64,000 nt of DNA from JAODBQ01 sp047602055 (GTDB lineage: Bacteria > Actinomycetota > Acidimicrobiia > Acidimicrobiales > Ilumatobacteraceae): contig JASGIG010000001.1 in NCBI GenBank assembly GCA_047602055.1, positions 2,542,001 to 2,606,000 of the forward strand, in the 5' to 3' direction. The notes beneath the pieces were generated by a model that did not search any database, was not told the DNA's origin, and saw only the letters and a list, made by a program, of their open reading frames with translations. Shown here piece by piece: positions 1 to 8,777 of this stretch. Within the stretch, counting starts at the first letter, position 1; each line of letters opens with the position of its first letter. A program made the translations under genes and the position numbers.

Positions 1-546
1 CGTCAGCGCCAGGCCGGTCGGGTCGAGGCGGGGGAAGCGCTCCTCCTGGTAGCCGTCGGCGTTGAGGCGCTGGCGGAAGTAGCCCTCGGCGTACAGCAGG
101 CCGATGGCGACGAGCGGGACGCCGAGGTCGGACGCCGCCTTGAGGTGATCGCCGGCGAGGATCCCGAGACCGCCGGAGTACTGCGGCAGCGTCTCGCTGA
201 GGCCGAACTCCGGCGAGAAGTAGGCGACCAGCCCGAGCGGGGATTCGGGGCGGCCCTGGAACCAGCGTGGGGAGTGGATGGCGTCGTGCAGGCGGTCTGC
301 GGCCGCACGGGTGGCGTCGACGATCGACGGGTCGGCGGCGAGGAGGTCCCAGCGGCCGGCGGTGATCGCCGCGATCAGCCGCAGCGGGTCGTGGCCGCTG
401 CGCTTCCACTCAGCGGGATCGAGGCGCTCGAACAGTGCCTGGGTCTCGCGATCCCACGTCCAGTGGACGTTCGTCGCCAGCTCCGTCAGCGCCCCGAGGG
501 GGTCGGGGATGGCGGGGACGACCTTGAACTCTCGGACGGCTCGCAT
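1..546 (-). CDS. glgP: Alpha-glucan (glycogen) phosphorylase, N-terminal part
   Basis: The first 182 codons of a minus-strand gene that runs off the left edge. The translation starts MRAVREFKVVPAIPDPLG and contains YFSPEFGLSETLPQYSGGLG followed by LAGDHLKAASDLGVPLV, the conserved N-terminal signature of GT35 alpha-glucan phosphorylases of the bacterial short type. The enzyme releases glucose-1-phosphate from glycogen in the cytoplasm using phosphate and pyridoxal phosphate. The catalytic and PLP-binding half lies outside the window. ATG 546 is chosen because homology begins at once. A glycogen synthase-type gene lies upstream on the same strand and glgB diverges from it, so this is a glycogen turnover locus. 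Confidence 0.9.
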   Translation of the reverse strand, partial: MRAVREFKVVPAIPDPLGALTELATNVHWTWDRETQALFERLDPAEWKRSGHDPLRLIAAITAGRWDLLAADPSIVDATRAAADRLHDAIHSPRWFQGRPESPLGLVAYFSPEFGLSETLPQYSGGLGILAGDHLKAASDLGVPLVAIGLLYAEGYFRQRLNADGYQEERFPRLDPTGLALT

Positions 547-743
547 CCGCGGGACGCTAGCAACGACGTGTGAACGCCGTATTTCTGGCTCGGCCTGCCG
601 GCCGCGTTGCTGGCGGCCTGGCGGTCGCGCGTCCGGTTGGCTCCCTGGCGGTCGCGCAGCCGGGTTTGCCCGGCACGAGCCTCCCACGGACCCAAGCAGT
701 CCGCTCGCTTCGCTCGCTGGACGCGCTCTGACCTTTGGCGTCG

Positions 744-1904
744 TCAGCTCGGTGGTCGCTTGGCCGTCTTGTAGACGCCGATGGTCGAGGCGGCGATCGC
801 GTCCCAGGTGTACTTCTCGGCGAGCAGGGCTGCGGCCTTCTTGCGCATCGTCGCCGCCAACTCCTCGTTGCCGAGGACCTCGCGGATGCGTGCCGCCAGT
901 TCGACGTGGTTGCCCGGCTCGAACAGCAGCCCGGCGTCGGTGCCCTCGACGATCTCGGCCAGGCCGCCGGTGCGGGCGACGATCGTCGGCGCGCCGGCGG
1001 CCATCCCCTCGAGGGCGACGATGCCGAAGGGCTCGTACAGCGACGGGATGACGACGCAGCCGGCGCGGCGCAGCAGCGCCCGCAGCTCGTCGTCGGGGAC
1101 GAACCCGGCGAGCTGGACGAGGTCGCCGACGCCCTCGATGTCGATCTGGCTCTGCAGCTCGGCGAGGTAGCCGCCGCGCCCGGCGATCACGCAACGGATG
1201 CTGGGCACCTGGTGACGCAGGTGGGCGATCGCCTGGGCGAGCACCTGGAAGCCCTTCTCGTACTGGATCCGTCCCCAGGCGACGACGAGCGGCTCGCGCT
1301 CGACGACGTCGTCCGAGTCGCCGACGTGCCAGTGGTGGGTGTCGACGCCGTTGGGTACGAGGTGCACCTTGTCGGGCGGCAGCTCGAAGCCGTCGAGCAC
1401 CTCGTTGACCATGAACCGGGAGCAGGCGACGACCTCACGGGCCTGGTAGGTCAGCCACCACTCGATCGAGTTGATCTCCGCCGGCGTGCCCTGTGGCACG
1501 TAGCCGCCATGGCGGCCGCGCTCGGTGGCATGGATCGTCGCCACCAGCGGCACGTTCCACAGCGCCTTGAGGGTGTCCGCCGACCAGGCGACCAGCCAGT
1601 CGTGGGCGTGGACGACCTGCGGCTTCCAGCGCCCGAGGCGCGCCGCGAGCTGGGTGAGCTGGTGGTTGGCCGAGGCCATGCGGGCGACGAGGTCGTCGTC
1701 GGGCAGCCACGGCAGGTCGGTGTTGGCGCGGAGGACGCGCACGCCCTCGACGGTCTCGTCGTCGCCGACGTTCGGATGGTGCAGCGAGAACACGACGACC
1801 TCGTGCCCGGCCCGGGTCATCGCCCGGGCGAGCCCGTCGACGTGTGCGGCGATGCCGCCCACCACGAGGGGCGGGTACTCCCACGACAGCATCAGGACGC
1901 GCAC
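744..1904 (-). CDS. GT4 glycosyltransferase, actinobacterial glycogen synthase type
   Basis: About 386 residues with the GT-B fold. The N-terminus VRVLMLSWEYPPLVVGGIAA is the typical opening of actinobacterial GT4 glycogen synthase/GlgM enzymes, and the C-terminal half carries PSLYEPFGIVALEGMAAG, the GPGTF nucleotide-sugar binding motif with the conserved Glu pair. I use GTG 1904 as the start because the motif begins there; the frame stays open upstream but would run into the divergent glgB. It probably extends alpha-1,4-glucan from ADP-glucose, or makes maltose-1-phosphate as in mycobacterial GlgM; the sequence alone does not decide. Same strand as glgP, with a 197-bp gap. Confidence 0.85.
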   Translation of the reverse strand: MRVLMLSWEYPPLVVGGIAAHVDGLARAMTRAGHEVVVFSLHHPNVGDDETVEGVRVLRANTDLPWLPDDDLVARMASANHQLTQLAARLGRWKPQVVHAHDWLVAWSADTLKALWNVPLVATIHATERGRHGGYVPQGTPAEINSIEWWLTYQAREVVACSRFMVNEVLDGFELPPDKVHLVPNGVDTHHWHVGDSDDVVEREPLVVAWGRIQYEKGFQVLAQAIAHLRHQVPSIRCVIAGRGGYLAELQSQIDIEGVGDLVQLAGFVPDDELRALLRRAGCVVIPSLYEPFGIVALEGMAAGAPTIVARTGGLAEIVEGTDAGLLFEPGNHVELAARIREVLGNEELAATMRKKAAALLAEKYTWDAIAASTIGVYKTAKRPPS

Positions 1905-1958
1905 GGCCGAGACGGTAGCTGCTGCCTCCGTGCGGGTACCTGGCCTACCGTGGCTGGC

Positions 1959-3818
1959 GTGCTGCTGTCGGATCTCGACCTCCACTTGTTCGGTGAGGGC
2001 AACCATCGCCGGCTGTGGGCGTTCCTCGGCGCGCACGTCACCGGCGACGGCGTCCGCTTCGCGGTGTGGGCGCCGGACGCCCGCCGGGTGTCGGTGGTCG
2101 GCGACTGGAACGACTGGGGCGACGGCACCGAACTGGCGCCGCAGGGGCGCTCGGGGATCTGGGCCGGCGTCGTCGCCGACGCGTCGGCATGGGATCGCTA
2201 CAAGTTCGCCGTCGTCGGCGCCGACGGACGGTCACGGCTGAAGGCCGACCCGATGGCGTTCCACACCGAGACCCCGCCGGCGACGGCCAGCAGGGTGGCC
2301 CCGAAGCCGGCGCACGACTGGGGCGACGGCGAGTGGATGGCCCGCCGCGGCAACGGTCCCGGCCAGCCGCTGCGGATCTACGAGGCCCACCTCGGCTCGT
2401 GGCGCGACGGCGTGCAGACCTACGGCGAGATGGCCGACCAGCTCGCCGCGCACGTCGCCGCGCTCGGGTTCACCCACGTCGAGCTGCTGCCAGTGGCCGA
2501 ACACCCGTTTGGTGGTTCGTGGGGCTACCAGGTCACCGGCTACTACGCGCCGACGTCGCGCTACGGCGCCCCCGACGACTTCCGGGCGTTCGTCGACACG
2601 ATGCACCAGCACGGCATCGGCGTGATCATGGACTGGGTGCCGGCGCACTTCCCCAAGGACGACTGGGCGCTGGCCCGCTTCGACGGCACCGCGCTGTACG
2701 AGCACGCCGACCCCCGCCAGGGCGAGCACCCCGACTGGGGCACGTACGTGTTCAACTACGGGCGCAACGAGGTCCGAAACTTCCTCGTCGCCAACGCGCT
2801 GTACTGGCTGGACGAGTTCCACGTCGACGGGCTGCGCGTCGACGCGGTGGCGAGCATGCTCTACCTCGACTACTCGCGCGGCCCCGGGCAGTGGGTGCCC
2901 AACCGCCTCGGCGGCCGGGAGAACCTCGACGCCATCGACTTCCTGCGCCAGCTGAACCATGCGGTTCAGATCGACGTGCCCGGGGCGATGATGATCGCCG
3001 AGGAGTCGACGTCGTGGCCGAAGGTCACCCACCCCATCGACCACGGTGGCCTCGGCTTCACCCACAAGTGGAACATGGGCTGGATGCACGACACGTTGGC
3101 GTACGTGCGCACCGACCCGGTGCATCGCAAGTGGCACCACCGGGAGCTGTCGTTCGGGCTGCTGTACGCGTTCAGCGAGCGGTTCGTGCTGCCGTTCAGC
3201 CACGACGAGGTCGTGCACGGCAAGGGCAGCCTGATCGGCAAGATGCCCGGCGACGACTGGCAGCGCTTCGCCAACCTGCGCGCCATGTATGCGTGGATGT
3301 GGGCGATGCCCGGTGCGCCGCTGCTGTTCATGGGCGCCGAGCTCGCCCCGTTCACCGAGTGGAACGACGCCGCTGGCCTGCCGTGGTGGCTGCTCGAACA
3401 TGCCCGCCACCGTGGCATCCGCGATCTGCTCACCGACCTGAACGGCGTCGCCGCGGCGTGGCCGGCGCTGTGGGAGCGCGACCACGAGCCGACCGGGTTC
3501 CAGTGGTTGGAGGCCGACGATGCCGAGCACTCGGTGTACGCGTTCCTGCGCTGGGGGCACGCTGGGGCGAGCGTCGTCGCCTGCATCGCCAACTTCACGC
3601 CGGCGCCTCGGCCCGGGTACCGCGTCGGCCTGCCGTGGGCGGGGGAGTGGGAGGTGCTCGTCGACACCGACGCCCCGGCCTACGACGGCAGCGGCTTCCG
3701 CGGTGGCGTGGTCTCGGTCTCGGCCACCGACGAGATCGCCTGGCAGCACCAGTCGGCGTCGGCCGTCGTCGACCTCCCGCCGCTCGGCGTCGTGTGGTTG
3801 GGAGCGCGGCGTTGGTGA
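1959..3818 (+). CDS. glgB: 1,4-alpha-glucan branching enzyme
   Basis: A GH13 branching enzyme of about 619 residues. An N-terminal CBM48 module (VRFAVWAPDARRVSVVGDWN) precedes the catalytic barrel, which shows LPVAEHPFGGSWGYQVTGYY, the nucleophile region DGLRVDAVASMLYLDYSR, the acid/base region MMIAEESTSWP and LPFSHDEVVHGKGS. It makes alpha-1,6 branches in glycogen. The frame is open far upstream, but that part is antisense to the GT4 gene. GTG 1959, directly before LLSDLDLHLFGEGNHRRLW, matches the usual start and leaves a 54-bp divergent promoter region shared with the synthase. Confidence 0.93.
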   Translation: MLLSDLDLHLFGEGNHRRLWAFLGAHVTGDGVRFAVWAPDARRVSVVGDWNDWGDGTELAPQGRSGIWAGVVADASAWDRYKFAVVGADGRSRLKADPMAFHTETPPATASRVAPKPAHDWGDGEWMARRGNGPGQPLRIYEAHLGSWRDGVQTYGEMADQLAAHVAALGFTHVELLPVAEHPFGGSWGYQVTGYYAPTSRYGAPDDFRAFVDTMHQHGIGVIMDWVPAHFPKDDWALARFDGTALYEHADPRQGEHPDWGTYVFNYGRNEVRNFLVANALYWLDEFHVDGLRVDAVASMLYLDYSRGPGQWVPNRLGGRENLDAIDFLRQLNHAVQIDVPGAMMIAEESTSWPKVTHPIDHGGLGFTHKWNMGWMHDTLAYVRTDPVHRKWHHRELSFGLLYAFSERFVLPFSHDEVVHGKGSLIGKMPGDDWQRFANLRAMYAWMWAMPGAPLLFMGAELAPFTEWNDAAGLPWWLLEHARHRGIRDLLTDLNGVAAAWPALWERDHEPTGFQWLEADDAEHSVYAFLRWGHAGASVVACIANFTPAPRPGYRVGLPWAGEWEVLVDTDAPAYDGSGFRGGVVSVSATDEIAWQHQSASAVVDLPPLGVVWLGARRW

Positions 3819-3858
3819 TGGCTCGTGGTGGTCGGCCTCCGGCCCGTCGATCGATCGG

Positions 3859-3907
3859 ACCTTGTCGCGCGCTGACCGGAGACTTTCCGGTCACGGCGCG
3901 ACAAGGT
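3859..3907. repeat. Imperfect palindrome, 22-bp arms
   Basis: Arms 3859-3880 and 3886-3907 (core cttgtcgcgcgctgaccgga) are inverted copies, differing only by a GC/CG swap in the middle, around a 5-nt loop. It lies 40 bp after the glgB stop. No T-tract follows, so it is either a repeat element or a rho-independent-like hairpin without a tail. The core resembles the palindrome at 27802-27850. Confidence 0.7.
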
Positions 3908-3983
3908 CTGGCTTCGGCCGGGTGGTGAGGGCACCACGAGCACGGCGGCGCCTCCACGGGTGGCGTCCCTATGCTCCGGCGCC

Positions 3984-4766
3984 GTGCTGCACCTGTGGCG
4001 AGACGAGGAGACTCGGCCGGTCGTCGCGGCCAGCCTGACGTTGGGCGTCGCCGTCGGCGTGTTCGGGATCTCGTTCGGCGTCGGCGCGGTGAGCGCCCAT
4101 GCCACGGTGCTGCAGGCCTGCGTGATCTCGCTGCTGGTGTTCACCGGGGCGTCGCAGTTCTCGGCGATCAGCGTGCTGATCGCCGGCGGCTCGTACCCGT
4201 CGGCGATCGGCGGGGCGCTCGTGCTCGGCGCTCGCAACGGCGTGTACGGCCTGGCGATGGCCAGCCACATGCGCGGCCGGCTCGGCACCCGCCTGGTGGC
4301 CGCGCAGCTGACGATCGACGAGTCGACGTCGATGGCGATGGGCCAACGAGACGAGCGGATGCGCCGCCTCGCGTTCTGGATCACCGGGACCGCGGTGTTC
4401 GTGTTCTGGAACCTCGGCACGCTCGTCGGGGCGCTGGCCGGTCGGGCGGTCGACCCGGAGAAGTTCGGGCTCGACGCCGCGTTCCCGGCGGCGTACGTGG
4501 CGATGGTCTGGCCGCTCTTGCGCCAGGACCGCCGCGCCCGCGTCGCCGCGGCGATCGGCGTCACCGTGTGCGTCGCGCTGATCCCGTTCACGCCGATCGG
4601 GGTGCCGATCCTGTGCGCCGTGCTGGCGGTGCTCGTCGGCATCCCCGCGGGAGACGTCGGCGCGCCGTGGCCGAAGGCGAAGCGCACCGATGAGCTGGTG
4701 GTTCATCGTCGTGCTCGCCGCCGGCTGCTACGCGTTCAAGGTGATCGGGCTGATCGTCGTCGGTGA
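3984..4766 (+). CDS. azlC: AzlC-family branched-chain amino acid exporter, large subunit
   Basis: A polytopic membrane protein of about 260 residues. It opens with VAASLTLGVAVGVFGISFGV and shows the AzlC signature around VISLLVFTGASQFSAISVL, with several further hydrophobic segments. AzlC pairs with the small AzlD protein encoded next to export branched-chain amino acids or analogues. GTG 3984 is preferred; GTG 3960 is possible. The frame runs 77 nt past the azlD start and the extra tail is arginine-rich and not family-like. A one-base error near the end could convert this to the usual ATGA overlap at 4690. Confidence 0.85.
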   Translation: MLHLWRDEETRPVVAASLTLGVAVGVFGISFGVGAVSAHATVLQACVISLLVFTGASQFSAISVLIAGGSYPSAIGGALVLGARNGVYGLAMASHMRGRLGTRLVAAQLTIDESTSMAMGQRDERMRRLAFWITGTAVFVFWNLGTLVGALAGRAVDPEKFGLDAAFPAAYVAMVWPLLRQDRRARVAAAIGVTVCVALIPFTPIGVPILCAVLAVLVGIPAGDVGAPWPKAKRTDELVVHRRARRRLLRVQGDRADRRR

Positions 4767-4992
4767 CCGGACGATGCCGCCGCCGGTCGCCCGCTGCCTG
4801 GCGCTGATCCCGGCGGCGATGATCAGCGCGCTGGTCGCCCTGAACACGTTCTCGACCGGTCACGACCTGGTGATCGACGCCCGCGCCGCCGGTGTCACTG
4901 CGGCGATCGTCGCCGCCTGGCGCCGGGCGCCGCTGATCGTCGTCGTCGTCCTCGGCGCGGCCGTGACCGCGATCGTGCGTGCGCTCGCTTGA
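4690..4992 (+). CDS. azlD: AzlD-family branched-chain amino acid exporter, small subunit
   Basis: A 100-residue protein with about three to four hydrophobic helices (WWFIVVLAAGCYAFKVIGL, CLALIPAAMISALVALNTF, APLIVVVVLGAAVTAIV) and the FKVIGL/RCLALIPAAM pattern typical of AzlD. It is the obligate partner of AzlC encoded immediately upstream, whose reading frame overlaps it. The two are surely co-transcribed. Confidence 0.87.
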   Translation: MSWWFIVVLAAGCYAFKVIGLIVVGDRTMPPPVARCLALIPAAMISALVALNTFSTGHDLVIDARAAGVTAAIVAAWRRAPLIVVVVLGAAVTAIVRALA

Positions 4993-5001
4993 CTCGTCGG
5001 C

Positions 5002-5499
5002 ATGTCTCGGTTGTTCGTCGCCGTCTGGCCGCTCGAGGAGGTGGTCGAGGAGCTGTGCGCGTTGCGTCGCAAGGACCAGCGCGGGGTGCGCTTCGTACGC
5101 CCGGATCGCTGGCACGTCACCCTGCGCTTCCTCGGCGAGGCCGACGCCGGCGCGGTGGCAGATGCGCTCGACCGCGCCCCGCTCGCGCCCACCGAGGCGG
5201 TGCTCGGGCCGGCCGTCGACGTGCTCGCCGATCGTGCCCTGGTCGTCCCCGTCGCCGGGCTGGACGAGCTGGCCGCAACGGTGACCGAGGCCACCCGCCA
5301 TCTCGGCGACCCACCGCCGCGGCGGCGCTTCGTCGGCCACCTGACCCTCGCCCGACTCAAGCCGTACGCGCACCTGCCGACGACGCTCGGTGCGCCCGTC
5401 TCGACGAGCTTTCCCGTCGACGAGATCGCCCTCGTGCAGAGCCGCCTCGACCCCGCCGGTGCCCGCTACGAGACCCTGCACACCTGGCCGACCCGCTGA
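5002..5499 (+). CDS. thpR: RNA 2',3'-cyclic phosphodiesterase
   Basis: A 165-residue 2H phosphoesterase. It has the paired catalytic motifs HVTLRF (His about residue 38) and HLTLAR (about residue 113), and the MSRLFVAVWP start typical of ThpR (formerly LigT). The enzyme opens 2',3'-cyclic phosphate RNA ends and can ligate tRNA halves in vitro. It starts 10 bp after azlD and may be co-transcribed, but no functional link is apparent. Confidence 0.9.
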   Translation: MSRLFVAVWPLEEVVEELCALRRKDQRGVRFVRPDRWHVTLRFLGEADAGAVADALDRAPLAPTEAVLGPAVDVLADRALVVPVAGLDELAATVTEATRHLGDPPPRRRFVGHLTLARLKPYAHLPTTLGAPVSTSFPVDEIALVQSRLDPAGARYETLHTWPTR

Positions 5500-5673
5500 C
5501 CCCCGGGCCGGTGCGTTGATCGCGACCGAGAGCGAGCGCAGCGAGCTGGCCGCTTCGGTCCGTTGGACCGGCCCGACGTCGACAGTTCCCGGCGTTGCGG
5601 GAGCAGGTCGGTGAAGCCGTCCGGCGCGGCAGCGTGCACCGCTGTGCTGGGGTCCTCCGAGGCAGAGGCTCCC

Positions 5674-6147
5674 TCACGTAGGTGTGGTCGGCGGTTCCTC
5701 GATCTGCGCCTTGAGGTCGCGCAGGTTGCGGTTCCAGATCGCGCTGAGCACCGTGTGGCCGCCGACCGTCGCCCCGAACGGCCCGGCGAGCCACCACGGG
5801 AAGCGCAGCTCCTCGGTCCATGCGAAGCGGGTCCGGCGGTCCATGTCGATCGGCGTCAGCGTGAACAGCCCGGCGCCGGTGACGACGCCCTCGTGGCGGA
5901 CGCCCATGGCCACGCCGGGGCGCCAGTCGATGATCTCCATCACGTCGGTCAGCGTCAGCGGGCCGATCTTGGTGTCGCACTCGTAGCGCGTGCCGACGCC
6001 CTCGGTCTGCTCGCTCAGCAGGCGGATGGCCTGGGCGTCGCGCATCCACGCCGTGTGACGGGTGACGTCGGCGATGTGCGCCCACACCTCGTCGGGCGTG
6101 GCGTCGATCTCGACCTCACATCGGACCCTGGCCATGGCTGCCGCCAT
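5674..6147 (-). CDS. SRPBCC-family (polyketide cyclase/START-like) protein
   Basis: A 157-residue protein with the single-domain SRPBCC pattern: EVEIDATPDEVWAHIADV at the start, a central beta-rich core (IIDWRPGVAMGVRHEG), and a C-terminal amphipathic helix (AIWNRNLRDLKAQIEEP). The family binds hydrophobic ligands and no catalytic residue can be assigned. ATG 6147 is used because a GGAGG lies five bases upstream; ATG 6135 is an alternative. It is the last gene of a minus-strand run methyltransferase-galT-SRPBCC, 12 bp after galT. Confidence 0.8.
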   Translation of the reverse strand: MAAAMARVRCEVEIDATPDEVWAHIADVTRHTAWMRDAQAIRLLSEQTEGVGTRYECDTKIGPLTLTDVMEIIDWRPGVAMGVRHEGVVTGAGLFTLTPIDMDRRTRFAWTEELRFPWWLAGPFGATVGGHTVLSAIWNRNLRDLKAQIEEPPTTPT

Positions 6148-6159
6148 CGCCGCCTCCGC

Positions 6160-7142
6160 TCAGGCTCTGATCGACACGTGGCGCAGCTGCTCGGCCGCCA
6201 GCTCCGGCGGGATGATGTTGATCATCACGCCGGTGCCACGTTCGAAGCCGGCCGTGGTGACCAGCTTGGGGTACAGGTGGAGGTGCCAGTGGTACGCGCC
6301 GTGGTAGTGGTGCGGCGCGGTGTGGAACACCATGTTGTAGGCGACGTCGCCGTGCAGCTCGCGGAGCATGTCCAGCGACTCGCGGATGGCGACGCCGAAG
6401 GAGGCGAGCGACTGGTCGTCGGCGTCGGTGAGGTGCAGCTCGTGACGTCGGGGGATGATCAGCAGCTCGTACGGCGAACCGCTCCAGTACGGGCAGACGC
6501 AGACGACGTCGTCGTTGGCGAACAGGACGCGCTTGCCGTCGACCAGCTCGGTCTCCACCGTCGCGCACAGGATGCAGCCGCCGTCGAAGCGGCTGAACGC
6601 CCGCTGCTCGTCGAGGATCTCGCCGGGGACGAACGGCAGGCCGAGCAGCTGGCCGTGCGGGTGGGCGATCGACGCCCCGGCCTCGCGGCCGTGGTTGATG
6701 ATCGCCTGCGTGTAGCGCACGTTCGGGATCGCCGCGTGCGCCTCGAGACGGAGCTTGATGACGCGCATCAGCTCGGCGGTGTCCTCGTCGGTGAGCGGAT
6801 GGTCGCGCAGGTCGTGGTACGGCGAGATCACGAGGACCTCGTGGATGCCGCTGGCCTCCGCCTCCACGTGCACCGGGCCGAGGTGGTGCACGGAGAACGG
6901 CTCCTCGCCGTCGAAGGCCGGATAGAGGTTGGGGATCACACGGATCTTCCAGCTGCCACCGTCGTCGACGGTCTCCAGCGCGGGAGGGTGTCCTCCTCGT
7001 GGCCGGGGCAGAACGGGCAGGGACGGCTCGGGTCGGCATCGATGACCTCGGAGCGCGGACGGAAGTCGGAGGGGCGTTCCGCCCGCTCGGCGACGATGGT
7101 GACCCAGCGACCGGTGAGGGGGTTCAGGCGCAGTTGACTCAC
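6160..7142 (-). pseudogene. galT: Galactose-1-phosphate uridylyltransferase, frameshifted
   Basis: Two adjacent frames make one GalT. The first, from GTG 7142, gives MSQLRLNPLTGRWVTIVAER and the zinc motif CPFCPG. The second, to 6160, starts at IPNLYPAFDGEEPFSVHHLG and carries the nucleophile motif HPHGQLLGLPF plus CILC. The frame breaks near 6979-6982, where the plus strand reads cagcgcggg; one added C would restore the family sequence TLPALETV. The product would transfer UMP between UDP-glucose and galactose-1-phosphate (Leloir pathway). GTG 7142 overlaps the methyltransferase stop by 4 bp. It is either a real inactivating deletion or a sequencing error; all motifs are otherwise intact, which favours the latter or a very recent event. 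Confidence 0.88.
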
Positions 7143-7966
7143 AGCACGTTCAGCCTAGAACGTTTGTCACCCGACCGCTTGCCTCGCCGACGTGGTGGAC
7201 GCGACGCGTAGATGCTGACGTGGCGCGCGCTGTGGTCGTCGAAGTGCGCGGCGGCCAGCGACGACCATCGCGCGACACGCCCGAGACCGGCGCTCGCGGC
7301 CATCTCGTCGAGCTGCGCCGGCGTCGCCCAGCGGATCGCCCACGGCCGCAGGCGCACGCCGCCGGTCTCGCTGATCGAGATGTGCTGGCCCTCGACGCGT
7401 TGGGTGCCGGGGCGGGCGCGCGACACGCTGAGCACCACCTCGGTCGTGGTCAGCGAGCGCACGGTGACGTCGTCGCGTGCGGATCCGGCCTGCTCATCGG
7501 GGACGAACGCCTCGACGACGAGCACGCCGCCGGGCGCGAGGCGTGCTGCCGCGGCGGCGATGCACTGCGCCTGGCGGGCCTCGTCGAGCACGTTGAACAG
7601 CGTGTTGTAGGCGACGAGGACGACGTCGAACGGGCCGTCGGGGAGGGCGTCGACCATGTCGCCGTGGTGGGCGGCGACGAGCCCGCCGGGGTCGTTGCGC
7701 CGGAGGCGTTCGAGCATCGCCGAGCTGGAATCGACGCCGGTGACGGTGCCACCACGCGCCGTGAGCGCTGTGGCAAGCGGCACCGCCAGCCGGCCGGTGC
7801 CGACGCCCAGCTCGAGCACGCGGCCGCCGTCGCCGGCGAGCGCGGCGAGCGTCGCCGTGGCCGCGGGGACGTCGTCGAGGTCGTGGTACCAGTCGTCGTA
7901 GACGTCGGCGAAGGCGTCGCCGTAGGTCGACGAGGTGTACCCGATCACTCGGGCATCATCGACCAT
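7139..7966 (-). CDS. Class I SAM-dependent methyltransferase
   Basis: 275 residues from ATG 7966. Motif I VLELGVGTGRLAVPLA and the acidic-loop region TVTGVDSSSAMLERLRR are followed by GDMVDALPDGPFDVVLVAYN, the standard Rossmann methyltransferase order. The substrate is unknown. The frame is open further upstream, but that part is antisense to the divergent membrane gene and reads as low-complexity. Its stop overlaps the galT GTG by 4 bp, so it leads the galT operon. The C-terminus is basic (RRRGKRSGDKRSRLNVL). Confidence 0.85.
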   Translation of the reverse strand: MVDDARVIGYTSSTYGDAFADVYDDWYHDLDDVPAATATLAALAGDGGRVLELGVGTGRLAVPLATALTARGGTVTGVDSSSAMLERLRRNDPGGLVAAHHGDMVDALPDGPFDVVLVAYNTLFNVLDEARQAQCIAAAAARLAPGGVLVVEAFVPDEQAGSARDDVTVRSLTTTEVVLSVSRARPGTQRVEGQHISISETGGVRLRPWAIRWATPAQLDEMAASAGLGRVARWSSLAAAHFDDHSARHVSIYASRPPRRRGKRSGDKRSRLNVL

Positions 7967-7967
7967 G

Positions 7968-8768
7968 ATGGGCCGGGTGGGCCAGTGGGCGCGGATCGAG
8001 GCGCCGGCGGCCGCGCCCGGCGAGCCGGCCGCGGCCGCCCGTGACGCCAGGGCACCGGGTGCCGTCGCTCGCCGCGCCGTGCGCCTCAAGCCCGACGATC
8101 GCCTCGTGCTCGGCTCGATCGACGCCGGGGCGCACGTGCTGCAGCGCCACACCCCCGAGGCCGTCGTCGGCTCGGCCGTGCTCCTGCTGCCGGCGATCGT
8201 CGCCAACCTGCTGCTGTCGACGCTGGTGTTCGACCGCTTCGAGGCGCTGTCGGGCTCGGCGGTGGCGGTCCCCGAGCCGATCGGACTGGCCGACTCGGCG
8301 ACGACCGCCGACCGGACCGTCGCCTACGTGGCGATGGTGGCGACGTCGCTGGCGGTCGCGCTCGCCGGCGGGTACCCGGCAGCGGTGTACGTCGACGCGA
8401 CGTTCGGTCGCCCGGTGTCGATGCGCGCCGCACGGCGCCGCACGTGGCGGCACCTGCCCGGCGCGTGGTCCGTCGGTCACGTGTGGTTCTTCCTCGCCGC
8501 GCTCGTGCTGCTGGTGCCGCCGGCGGTCGTCGTCGAGGAGTGCGGCGCCGGCGTCGGCTTGCGCCGCAGCGTGCGGTTGGCGCGCTCGCGCTTCGCTGCG
8601 GCGGTCGGCCACCCGTGGCACCGACAGGTGCACCCTGAGACGTTCCTGCTGTGCGCGATCGCCCGCCACCAGCGCCAGCACCTCCCCGGCTGCCAGCCGG
8701 GGGCGACACCGGTCGGACCGCCGCCACCGCCGTTCTCGGTCCCGCCCGCCAAGCGGCGCTGCTCGTAG
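7968..8768 (+). CDS. Predicted membrane protein of unknown function
   Basis: About 266 residues. An alanine-rich N-terminus precedes hydrophobic segments around AVLLLPAIVANLLLSTLVF, VAYVAMVATSLAVALAGGY and VWFFLAALVLLVPPAVVV, ending with a charged GLRRSVRLARSRF motif. After about residue 220 the sequence becomes proline/histidine-rich and unlike a membrane protein, so the original C-terminus may have been lost by a frameshift or deletion. I do not recognise a family. The start (ATG 7965 or 7968) lies on top of the divergent methyltransferase start, which is unusual; a later start is possible. Confidence 0.55.
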   Translation: MGRVGQWARIEAPAAAPGEPAAAARDARAPGAVARRAVRLKPDDRLVLGSIDAGAHVLQRHTPEAVVGSAVLLLPAIVANLLLSTLVFDRFEALSGSAVAVPEPIGLADSATTADRTVAYVAMVATSLAVALAGGYPAAVYVDATFGRPVSMRAARRRTWRHLPGAWSVGHVWFFLAALVLLVPPAVVVEECGAGVGLRRSVRLARSRFAAAVGHPWHRQVHPETFLLCAIARHQRQHLPGCQPGATPVGPPPPPFSVPPAKRRCS

Positions 8769-8777
8769 CCTCGCGGC

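Noticed and set aside
735..1958. 400-codon N-terminal extension of glgB
   Set aside because: It is antisense to the GT4 synthase, whose motifs are unmistakable; GlgB homology begins only after GTG 1959.
2232..3749. Long minus-strand ORF of 505 codons
   Set aside because: A shadow of glgB produced by high third-position GC; its translation is rich in Val/Arg/His and has no domains.
5563..7137. Plus-strand ORF of 524 codons across galT and SRPBCC
   Set aside because: Antisense shadow; the minus strand carries clear GalT and SRPBCC motifs.
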